Assembly: GCF_009727055.1 (NCBI RefSeq)
Contig: NC_052352.1
Location: 28,989,283 to 29,053,282 of the forward strand
Direction: 5' to 3'
DNA: 64,000 nucleotides
DNA from: Benincasa hispida
Lineage: Eukaryota; Streptophyta; Magnoliopsida; Cucurbitales; Cucurbitaceae
Part shown: piece by piece, positions 32,741 to 42,597 of the stretch
Layout: each line of letters begins with the position of its first letter
Position numbering within the stretch: position 1 is the first letter of the stretch
The notes under the pieces: generated by a model
The model's database searches: none
Told to the model about the DNA's origin: nothing
The model's input: only the letters and a program-made list of their open reading frames with translations
Program-made: the position numbers and the translations under genes

Positions 32741-33620
32741 GTTATGCAACACCCTAAGCACATTTTAGAGGTGCATGATGTTCATCTTCTCTAATTACCT
32801 TGAAGAGTTAGTTGAAATTTTTATGGATAATTTTCTAGTATACAACAAAACATATGAAGTATGTCTAGCTAACCTTAGGAAAATTTTGAGGAGATATGAA
32901 GACATCAATCTAGTTTTGAATTGGAAAAAATGCAATTTCATGGTGACAGAAGGAATTGTGCTTGGGCACAAGGTGTCTAAACTTGGGCTGGAAGATGAAA
33001 AAGCTAAAATTGAAGCCATAGAAAAACTGCCTCCGCCTACAAACGTGAGAACACTTCGAAGATTTCTCGGACATGCTAGATTCTACTACAGATTTGTTAA
33101 GGATTTCTCTAAAATTGCACAACCTTTGAATTTGCTGCTAGAAGTCAATAGACCTTTCGAATTTGATCATAAATGTTCAAGAGCATTTGAGACATTGGAG
33201 AAAGCACTAGTCACAGCCCCTATTTTGATCGCACTAGACTGGTCAAAACCATTCGAATTGATGTGCGATGCAAGCGATTATGTGATGGGTGCAGCCTTAG
33301 CCCAAGACAAAGACAAATTTCTTCATCTAATCGCATATGTGAGCAAAACTCTTGATAGCGCACAGGAGAATTATACCACAACAAAGAAAGAGCCGCTCAC
33401 AGTGGTGTTTGCTGTGAAGAAGTTCAGACCGTACTTGTCGGGATCAAAAGTGATTATTCATATAAACCACTCAACAATCAAGTATCTTATGACCAAAAAG
33501 GACACAAAGCCACATTTGATCAGATAGCTATTACTGCTGCAAGAGTTTGATATTGAAATCATTGATTGCAAAGGATCAGAAAATAAAGTTGCAAATCATC
33601 TATTGCGGCTTGAGAACATT
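32741..33620 (+). pseudogene. Athila-like RT C-terminus and RNase H
   Basis: Restarts in the RT palm with a second copy of the 94-bp segment. The catalytic box reads FMDNFLVYN, so the second Asp of the expected MDD is Asn (GAT to AAT) and polymerisation would be lost. Then come VTEGIVLGHKVSK, KLPPPTNVRTLRRFLGHARF and the RNase H core FELMCDASDYVMGAAL with KFRPYLSGSKVIIHINHS. A TAG at 33526 ends the 250-codon frame; the remaining RNase H tail (LLLQEFDIEIIDCKG) continues to about 33620. This is the best-preserved part of the element. Confidence 0.92.
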
Positions 33621-34537
33621 GAATTTGATTGCCTCCAGCCAGAGGTGAATGCTTATTTTCCCGATGAAATGATGTTAAGAGTTGATGAGTTCTTGTCTTG
33701 GTATGCAGACATTATCAATTTTCTAGTTTGCAAGCAATTCTTGGAGGAGTACACTTTGCAACAAAAGAAGAAGATTATGCATGAATGAAAAATTTACTAC
33801 TGGGATGAGTCAAATCTTTATAAAAGAGGCCTAGATCATATTTATGGCAGTGCATTCCAAAAACTGCATTTCGGCACATCTTATATCAATGCCATGAGTT
33901 ACTATTCTGTGGCCATTTTGGAGGTCAGCGCATAGTAGTAAAAGTACTTTAGAGTGGGTATCATTGGCCTACGCTCTTCAATGATGCCAGAGATTATGTA
34001 ATGAAGTGCGATAGCTACCAATGCACTGAGAATATTTCTGGAAGAAATAAAATGCTGTTGAATGTTATTCTAGAAGTTGAATTGTTTGATGTATGGGGAA
34101 TTGATTTAATGGGCCCATTCACACCCTCCAATGGCTACAACTACATTTTGATAGTTGTTGATTATGTTTCAAAGTGGGTCAAAGCAATTTTATGTGCTAC
34201 AAACGATGCAGGAATAGTCTCAAAATTCCTGAAGAAAAATATTTTCACTCACTTTGGCACACCATGTGCCATCACAAGCGACGAGGGTACTCATTTCATT
34301 AATCATATCATCAACAAGCTTCTAATTAAATACAATATTCATCATAAAATTGCGACAGCTTACCATCCTTAAACAAATGGGCAAGTTGAGATGTCCAACA
34401 GGGAGATTAAATCCATACTTGGAAAGGTTGTTAATTCGACGCGAAAGGATTAGGCACAAAAGTTGGACGAGGCACTATGGGCTTACTGAGAAGCGTATAA
34501 AACGGCTATTGGAATGTCCCCATATGCGCTTGTCTAC
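33621..34537 (+). pseudogene. Athila-like integrase, N-terminal and core part
   Basis: A His/Cys region near 33860-34030 (FGGQR, then CDSYQCTEN) is followed by the DDE core: WGIDLMGPF (first Asp), AITSDEGTHF (second Asp) and NGQVEMSNREIK (Glu), with a TAA just before NGQ at 34371. EALWAY then meets a stop (TGA), and IGMSPYALVY leads to 34537. There a 4-bp microhomology (CTAC, 34534-34537) joins it to the middle of a B-family LTR. About 80 codons of integrase are missing between here and 57302. Confidence 0.9.
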
Positions 34538-35541
34538 GTTGATCACTATATATTCCTTTTCTCGACCCTAGGTCAAAATATGCTGATTCGAGGTGAATGC
34601 ATGGAGGCCGAAGTCAGACTTCTTTCTTCTTCTATTCCCTTCAATTTTTAGTATCCTTAGGTTAGTTTTGCTTTTTATTTTGGGTTGTAATCGATGGATT
34701 AGAGGTTCGTTCTTGATTTGTTTATGAATTGAGAGGTAATATCTATCTAATTTCTTTGAGCAAGAGCCTTATGTTAATTTCTTGAAGGTTTTCTGATTAA
34801 TTTAACTATACTATTGTGAATTCCATGGATGGATTTGTTTTAATATTAGTAGAGTTTCGATGAATTCTTCTGAAAAATTAATTTGTTGAAATTCTTGTTT
34901 GCAAAATCATCATAGCCTGTGCAATATTGATTGATTAAGTTGCACGTATCAGGATCGCATGTGTGAAGCCTAGACTTTTTCTGACCAAATGCATGTATGC
35001 CCTAATCTAATCCTTCCCAAATAAATCATGCTATAAGATATGGCTTTCCGACTTGTAGTATGTCTCAACAATCGAACCCTTTCTTAATGCTTTTAAGATT
35101 TAACTTGTATGTCGCTGAGAAGGAAAAGTTTTAAACTGAATTAGAGTTGATTTGGATTTTTCTCAAAATTGACTAATCGGGCTATTATAATTTCTAATAG
35201 GTTGAGGGGTTGACAGATTCAGTATAATTAATTGATGCCTAACGAAAGAAATCACAAAGGAACTCTCTCTTGCTCTAGAAATTAGATAGACTTCTATCCT
35301 AGATTACATTTACCCTTTTTATTTTAATTTCATATATGTTATCTCTTCCACATCAAGACCCTCCATATATCGCTCTAGTTAGAAAATTAATTTAACGAAA
35401 CCAATCGTGCTTCTTTGCAGATCGACTCGGACTTATCACTGTTACTACGTCTTTGTAGTAATAGGAGTATTTCGATAATTACAAATTTTCTTTTGTTTCG
35501 GTTTGGAGTCGAATTAACGATATCGATCCCCGATCTGAACA
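34538..35541 (+). mobile_element. B-family LTR, 5'-truncated (B1)
   Basis: Homologous to the 3' two thirds of the B LTRs at 42598-44199 and 45188-46727: it starts at GTTGATCACTATATATTCC (TATA region) and ends GATCTGAACA at 35541. About 525 bp of the LTR are missing, lost with the integrase segment in one deletion. It is followed by a decayed primer site (TGGTACCGCCGGG). Confidence 0.88.
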
Positions 35542-36177
35542 AAAATGTGGTACCGCCGGGTAGTATTTGTGTGCTTTGATTGCCTTACTTTCTATTTGCT
35601 TTGTTGTTATTATGATAGTTTATGACACACTCTTGCTGTAATAAAATTTGCATGAAAGAATGTTAGGAAAGCATGATCATGATTTTAGCCCAAATTTAAA
35701 AAATTTTCTTGTCTTCCATGCATCTTTAAGTCATTGCTTTGGCGAAATCAAAGCCTTGCATGATTAGAATTGGGTTATCTGGTTTTATACTTCTGTTGTC
35801 ACCCCGAAAGGTCCACCTTTGACTTAGGAGTAACTATACTTGTTTTAGAGAAAAACTAGACAAATTGGATAAAATAGGGCCTACTGTAAAAAAAAAAAAA
35901 AAGAGAGAGAGAGGAAAAAAAATAAAGAAAAGAAAATTAGTTGCAATTTTGAGGAAAAATATAGAAAAAAATTCATAAAAAATGAGGCATAACCAGTGTG
36001 CTTACAAAAAATAAGTGTGTGTGTGCATGGATAGAAGTGAAAAGAGCTACCTCCACCGTGTCTAGTTAGGGCCCGCGAGAAAAGAGCATAGGTTCCCGGT
36101 GGTGGGGTGTGAAAGCTAACCCTCTAGGTAAAATAAATGTCCTTTATGTTTTATGTGTATGAGTTTAGGCACCCTTG
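35542..36177 (+). mobile_element. B-family internal region, left part (first unit)
   Basis: Non-coding internal DNA of a B unit, continued at 42249 after removal of element E. It aligns with 44200-44848 in the next unit, including CCCGAAAGGTCCACCTTTGA, a purine tract (35887-35935) and GTGTGCATGGATAGA. No gag or pol is present: the unit is a short, non-autonomous LTR element. Confidence 0.85.
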
Positions 36178-37716
36178 TGTTTGGTTGCTAGATAGGTGTC
36201 ATTAATTCTACCTAGCTCGAAACAAACAATATTTATAAAACTCATACATCTACTAAAACTAGTTCGTAGTTAAAGAAAAGTAAGAGGTCGATCCTCAGGG
36301 AAGGTTTTAATTCTAATCTTTCTTAACTAGCCTTGACTATTAAAGCAATAAAATGGGGGTTTGATGAATTTGGAAAAATACTAAAAATCAAAAGATAAAA
36401 GATGAGTAGGTAAGTGAGGAATAATCTTGCTTCTAGTTCAAGTTAGACGGTCAATGCAATTCTTATCATCAAATTCTAAAAGTTAATTGACAATCGGATT
36501 ATGCTCGCAACTACTCACTCAACTCGATCAAGCTAGCCTCTACAAAGGCCGACAACTAGCAATAACCTAGTCAAGAGAGCGTCCTAAACATTGATTAAGA
36601 TTGGATAGGTCAAACCTTAATCACTACATGCTCCTACTTCTATTGGGTTTGATAGCATCCATATAGAATAGAAAACATGTGCATTAGGTTCTAGGATTCA
36701 ATTGCGTTGTTTAATTGTTAAGATAGCTTACTTAATTAACCAACTTTTCTCCAAATCTAGTAATTAATGCATCCTAGGAATAGCCATCAAACACACAATT
36801 ACTATTGCCTCTTGTAGATCTTGGCTAGACATTACATCGAACACATTGAAAGCAACACATTCAACAATGATTGTGACAAAACTAAGCATCTAGGCTATAC
36901 ATGTTCAAGATATAGATCATTCAACATGCTTCAAGAATTAAGCATAGATTCAAGAAAGCACAAATTCATATTGCAATTCATAAGGAAAAAGAGAAAACTC
37001 AAAAGAATTGCAAGAACCCTTGAAGACTAGAATCAAGATTCAATCAACACTTCACAAATTCATAGACAAATATTATGAAGAATGACAATAGCATTGTTTA
37101 CAATTCAACAATAATACAAAATCTAACCTAAAATGGAACAAGAATTACCAAAGAGATGGAAGAACTTGGAGAGAGATCCCAGCCTCCATGGAATTTTCTT
37201 CCTCCCCTCACAAAAAAATGAAAGAAAACGTATTGATAGTTCGTAAGGTAGTGTCACAACGTTGGGGTAGCATTGCAACGCTAAATCGATGAAAAGCCAA
37301 GAAGCATTGGGTTGGCGTTGCAACGCTGCGCTTGACGCTTTACTGCGCGAGGCACGCGTGCATTTTTTTTAAATTTTTTGTCATTCTTTGGAGCGTTGTG
37401 ACGTTGGCTTATTTTGCAGCTACTGCCTTCCAGCTTTTAATGATGGATAAACAATGATACACAACAAAAATCTACTTTTAATGACGCACAAAAGATGTCA
37501 ACTGGCAAAAAATTTGCACATCTTCATATTTTCTTCCTTCTTTTCTCCACTTCCTTTCATCTCCTTTGGTTAATCTGACTCCATTATGCTCTAAACTCCT
37601 CAAAATAGCTTCAAGAGTGTTGGGATTGTATTTTACCTATAAAATAGACATTTTAAGCAAACAAATATGATTGAATTGAGAGTTTTAGAAAAGATAGTCT
37701 TTTACAAGACCTATCA
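36178..37716 (-). repeat. 3' LTR of element E (1539 bp)
   Basis: Begins on the minus strand with TGATAGGTCTTG at 37716, forming a hairpin with loop GTAA, and ends AACCAAACA at 36178. It contains GCGTTGCAACGC at 37315-37326. Near-identical to 40729-42248, apart from scattered substitutions and small indels. Confidence 0.95.
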
Positions 37717-37754
37717 AAATACCCCCAACTTAAATCTTGGTCGTCCCGAGCAAG
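37717..37754 (-). promoter_or_regulatory. Polypurine tract and upstream hairpin of element E
   Basis: On the minus strand, the stem CTTGCTCG / GGA / CGACCAAG (37754-37736, 7 of 8 pairs) is followed by ATTTAAGTTGGGGGTATTT, the polypurine tract, directly before the 3' LTR. The same hairpin-tract arrangement precedes the B LTRs. Confidence 0.85.
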
Positions 37755-39836
37755 TTGAAACTATAATTATGCACTGAATCAATCAAAACATCAACTAATC
37801 ATCCATGCATTCATTCATTGAAATCATTCAAATTATCAATATGCTCAATAGGACTACACAAAAGTTTGATTCTTATCTCTTTTCTCAACAACCTAGTAAG
37901 TAACAACATAGGTAAACACTTTAGAAAGGCTAACATTTTACTACAAAAAATTTAAAACATGTTTTTGAAAAGAAAATGCCTTTTTCTTGTAAAACCATAA
38001 AAGAATTGACTATAAGGCTTTAGTTTATTTAAAGGTCAAAACTAGTGGAAAGGTGATTTCTAACTCTTAATTCCTCTTCGCTCTACACTGGCTCAGTTAT
38101 TGGTCTAGGATATACCAAACTTGCAAAAAAGAGAGAAAATTCTAAGACAATGGTGCCTTTTTAAACTCACGCATACAAAATGTAATTGTCATTTATTTTA
38201 CCTAGAGGGATAGCTTTTACACTCACATCGCCGGGAATCTATCGCTCTTTTCTCATGGGCCCTAACAGAAATACGATGGAGGCAGCTCTTTTCACCTCTA
38301 CCCATGCATACACACACGCGTTAGTGAAGGTCATGTTATTTTGTTATGTTAATTCGCAAGATTTATTTATTTATTTTTATATATGCTAGCAATTTTTTCT
38401 TTTTTTAGAAGGCCCTATTATTCCTCTTTGTCTATACTTGCTTCTAAAACAAGATGGTTGTTCATAGACCAAAAATTGTCCTATCGGATTGACAAAGAAA
38501 ATTGAGTAGAGATTACATTTCTAAAAGTCTTAAGGTTCTAAATAAATGTAAAAGCGAAGTATTCAATTTTTTATGAAGTTAAAAGAAAAAGAATTTTTCT
38601 TTCAAAAAAATGGTTTCAAAATTTTGTTTGAAAATTTTAAAATGTCTAAAAGTTTGCTTGTGTCCTTACTAGAAAGATTGCATCATCAAAGTTTCATCGA
38701 CAAGAATCAAGAGATTGTGTAAAATTCAATTGAGAGTATGAAAAAGTGAATGATGACTTTTGAAAGAATGTTGTGTTCATTCTTTTCATACATTCAATCA
38801 ATCATGTATGTAGGGTAAAATGATTTAGGAGTCATAGAGAAATCAAGAAATCAAATTGCTAAACTCAGAAAATCGCAAGCATGCCATCTTAATGTAACAG
38901 AGCCTCAGAAATACATCAAGAAATATCAAGATAAAAAAATCAAATAACCCGAGCTCAGATGCTCAAGGGTTCCAGACATGCTCATATATCACAATATATT
39001 GCAAAAAGTTTCAGCATGACTCATTTCACATCACAACCCAACTACAAAAAATGATTGAAGCATGCTAAACATGTAATGTTTACCCCCACCCCCAACTTAA
39101 AAGCTAAACATTGTCCTCAATGTTTAAAACAAAGATTAAGCATAAAGAAAAAATGATAAAGGGAATAGAAGAACTCCTCTGATTTCGCGCAATGGGTGGT
39201 AGTAGAAATTTTTTCTTGCATCAAATTGTTTCGATTTTTTTTCCTTTCATTTTTTTGATTCCTACAAAAAAGAGAAGAGAAAAGAAAAATAAAGGAAAAG
39301 AAAAGCTACAAGAAAATGGAAAAAGTTAGTCTTAAATTCTAATTCTAGAAAGCAAATAAAGGAAAGCAATTAAATTTTGTTTTATTTTTGACGCTTGGCT
39401 ACCTCCAGGAAGGGAAAATTTTTAGCGTTGATTGCTCGGCGTGACCCGTCTTTTAACATTTTCAAGGTATGTAGAAATTCTCATACTTCTCCGGCCCTTT
39501 CTTAGATGAATCTATATAGCTTGATAGGGCTATAAGAGTACTCATCTTTTGATGAGAACCAGACAGGTCAAATTTTATTTTTCTAATATTTGACAAAAAA
39601 GGGAAAAAGAAAGAATCAAAGGACTTAAATGACCCAAAAGGGTCGAAAGAAAGAAAAGACTCAACTTCTGAATTTGACTCATAAGGAAAATACGAGCAAT
39701 AATCAAAGATGTAAGAAATACTAGGAGTAAGAATTGTTCTAGGCTTGGAAGCCTTTAATTGTTTTACCTGAGATTCCTTGAGGTGCGATGTAGGCTCATA
39801 CTTATCCTTACTTACTTGTTCTAAACATGGTGAGGG
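37755..39836 (-). other. Non-coding internal DNA of element E
   Basis: No supported frame. At 39080-39130 the minus strand holds CATTGAGGACAATGTTTAGC, followed by AAGTTGGGGGTGGGGGT, a second polypurine-like tract. It may be an internal (central) tract or a relic of an older 3' end. Confidence 0.6.
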
Positions 39837-40611
39837 TTAAACATCATCTTCATCGTTGGTCCAGGGAAACTCCTCAATAAGATTGGTTTCGGTGCCACAG
39901 ACAAAGGGAAGCTCTGAATGGTTTTCCAATGTCAGCATGGAGTGTGCAAGCTCAGGGGTTTGATGGACCTCAAACGACAGAGAGGTTTGAGTCTCCAAGT
40001 GAAACTCAATTGAATCTTTCTCACAATCAGAAAAGTCATTAACAATTTCACACATTACTAAATTCAATGTCTTACCTTGATCGGAATTTTGAAAAAACCA
40101 GCGGCTCAATAGGATCATCGATGTGAATCTCTCCATCGTTTAACTCAGTACTCTTAGAAGATGCATCTTCCCAAGACTCATCGATTCTCCTAACCGAATC
40201 AGTATTATGAGCAACGAGGCCACACAAATTCTGAAATTCAGTTCTAACCTCATGTCCGAAATAGAAGCGATCCTGCTAGAAACTTGATGGTTCTTAAGAA
40301 AGATCGAAACATTCCTGCACAAACTCACAAGAGTAGTCAGAAAGTTCATCAACTAAATTTTCTAAAGAAATACATATATTAGTAGAAGGAGACGACATAG
40401 ATAATGGGGTTTGGTTAGGCATCTCCCAAGTAGCATAGCATTCGCGCTCAGGACCACGTGAATCCTATGTGTGTTCAACAAGCAAAACTCGAACAAGAGA
40501 GGTTAGTTCATTTATTTCACTTTTAAGCTCATTAAATTCTCTTTTCTCTTGTGCTCTTTGATGGGCCATATACTTCACTTGAAGCGCGTAATAGATGTTC
40601 ATATCCGTCAT
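39837..40611 (-). pseudogene. Broken ORF of element E, unknown product
   Basis: Starting at ATG 40611, the minus strand reads MTDMNIYYALQVKYMAHQ, then a charged, probably coiled-coil stretch (KREFNELKSEINELTSLV) before an in-frame TAG at 40467-40465. The same frame continues with PNQTPLSMSSPSTN and LVDELSDYSCEFVQE to a TAA. After a frameshift come VRRIDESWEDASS and a 99-codon tail to 39837 ending EEFPWTNDEDDV. About 260 codons in total, acidic. No zinc knuckle or enzyme motif. It could be a gag-like protein of the non-autonomous family; I cannot name it. Confidence 0.5.
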
Positions 40612-40707
40612 ATTAAAACAAGTAGACACAAAGAAAAGAAAATATTTTTGGGGTTTTAAAGTTTGCTAGTCAAATTAGCTAAGAATAGGATTTAAATGTC
40701 TTAGCCT

Positions 40708-40725
40708 TCCCTGGCAACGGCGCCA
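40708..40725 (-). promoter_or_regulatory. Primer binding site of element E, tRNA-Asp
   Basis: On the minus strand TGGCGCCGTTGCCAGGGA matches the tRNA-Asp 3'-end complement at 17 of 18 positions. It lies three bases after the 5' LTR end and fixes the element's orientation. Confidence 0.95.
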
Positions 40726-40728
40726 TTT

Positions 40729-42248
40729 TGTTCGGTTGCTAGATAAGTGTCGTTAATTCTACCTAGCCCTAAACAAACAATATTTATAAAACTCATACAT
40801 CTACTAAAACTAGTTCGTAGTTAAAGAAAAGTAAGAGGCCGATCCTCAGGGAAGGTTTTAATTCTAATCTTTCTTAACTAGCCTTGACTATTAAAGCAAT
40901 AAAATGGGGGTTTGATGAATTTGGAAAAATACTAAAAATCAAAAGATAAAAGATGAGTAGGTAAGTGAGGAATAATCTTGCTTCTAGTTCAAGTTAGAAG
41001 TTCAATGAAATTTCTATCATTGAATTCTAAAAGATCAGATTATGCTCGCAACTACTCACTCAACTCGATCAAGCTAGCCTCTACAAAGGCCGACAACTAG
41101 CAATAACCTAGTCAAGAGAGTGTCCTAAACATTGATTAAGGTTGGATAGGACAAACCCTAATCAACCTACATGCTTCCATTTCTATTGGGTTCGACAGCG
41201 GCCATATAGAATAAAAAACATGCGCATTAGGTTCTAGGATTCAATTGCGTTGATTAATTGTTAAGATAGCTTACTCAATTAACCAAGTTTTCTCCAAATC
41301 TAGTAATTAATGCATCCTAGGAATAACCATCAAACACACAATTATTATTGCCTTTTGTATATCTTGGCTAGACATTCCATCGAACACATTGAAAGCAATG
41401 CATTCAATAATGATTGTGACAAAACCAAACATCTAGGCTATACATGTTCAAGATATAGATCATTCGACATGCTTCAAGAATTAAGCATAGATTCAAGAAA
41501 GCACAAATTCAGATTGCAATTCATAAGGAAAAAGAGAAAACTTAAAAGAATTGTAAGAACCCTTGAAGACTAGAATCAAGATTCAATCAAAACTTCACAA
41601 ATTCATAAACAAATTTTATGAAGAATTACAATAGTATTGTTTACAATTCAACAAAAATACAAAATCTAACCTATAATAGAATTACCAAAGAGATGAAAGA
41701 ACTCAAAGAGAGATCCCAGACACTATGGAATTTTCTTCTTCCCTTGCAAAAATGAAAGAAAACGTATTTATAGTTTGTGGGGTAGCGTCGCGACGCTGGG
41801 GTACGTTGCAACGCTTAATTGATGAAAAGCCAAGAAGCGTTGGGCTGGCGTTGCAACGCTGCCTTCGACGCTTCATTGCGTGAGGCACGTGCGTATTTTT
41901 TTTTAATTTTTCGTCATTCTCCGGAGTGTTGCGATGCTGCCCTATTTTGCAGCTACTGTTTTCTAACTTTTAATGACAGTCAAACAATGACATACTACAA
42001 GCTTTTAATGACGCACAAAAGATGTCAGCTGGCAAAAAATCAGCACATCTTTATATTTTCTTCATTCTTTTCTCCACTTCCTTTGATCTCCTTTGGTTAA
42101 TTTGACTCCATTATGCTCTAAACTTCTCAAAATAGCTTCAAGAGCATCAGGATTGTCTTTTACCTATAAAATAGACATTTTAAGCAAACAAATTTGATAG
42201 AATTGAGGGTTTTAACATAAAAAAGATAATCTTTTGCAAGACCTATCA
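40729..42248 (-). repeat. 5' LTR of element E (1520 bp)
   Basis: Minus strand, starting TGATAGGTCTTGCAAAAG at 42248 (hairpin loop GCAA) and ending CCGAACA at 40729. U3 carries AGCGTCGCGACGCT at 41784-41797 and GCGTTGCAACGC at 41848-41859. The TATA element CTATAAATACG (about 41773-41763) is just downstream on the minus strand. Confidence 0.95.
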
Positions 42249-42597
42249 CCTTGTCTCAGTGTTGCCCTGTTTATGAAAGTTGGCATGTCCATGGTTGATA
42301 ACCAAACTAGAGTAGGAGAAAATGGGATGAGGACCTTATAAAATGTTTCCGGGCTGTGCAAGCTTAACTAGCAAGACTCTAGGCTCACTCATGCATGAAT
42401 TGATCAAGAATCCTAGTTAAACTTGTGCTTCATTGATTGATTGTAATTGAATTTAGTTTTTGAGTACAAATTTTATTCTAACTGACTTTGAGATTGGAGT
42501 AACAACTTTGCGAATTAAGCCAACATGTTTTTAATTATTTTCTTACTTGATTGTGTGTTTCTACCTTGCTCGGGACGAGCAAGAATTAAGTTTGGGG
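42249..42597 (+). mobile_element. B-family internal region, right part, with hairpin and polypurine tract
   Basis: Continuation of 35542-36177 after element E, matching 44839-45187. It ends with a perfect 8-bp hairpin, CTTGCTCG / GGA / CGAGCAAG (42565-42583), then AATTAAGTTTGGGG, the polypurine tract, abutting the B2 LTR. Confidence 0.88.

Larger units (their letters stand above)
36178..42248 (-). mobile_element. Element E: complete non-autonomous LTR retrotransposon, TSD CCTTG
   Basis: A 6071-bp minus-strand element with LTRs at 36178-37716 (3' LTR) and 40729-42248 (5' LTR), flanked by CCTTG (36173-36177, 42249-42253). The undisturbed host sequence is visible in the next B unit (CACCCTTGTCTTAGTG near 44836), which proves the insertion. 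Primer site tRNA-Asp and polypurine tract are both present. The 3012-bp internal part has no protease, RT or integrase, only a broken unknown frame, so movement would have required enzymes from a relative, perhaps the Athila-like family, which uses the same primer. Confidence 0.95.

Noticed and set aside
36821..41573. Two similar plus-strand frames (36821-37030 and 41310-41573) that look like a conserved protein pair
   Set aside because: They are the two LTRs of element E read antisense; similarity comes from LTR duplication.
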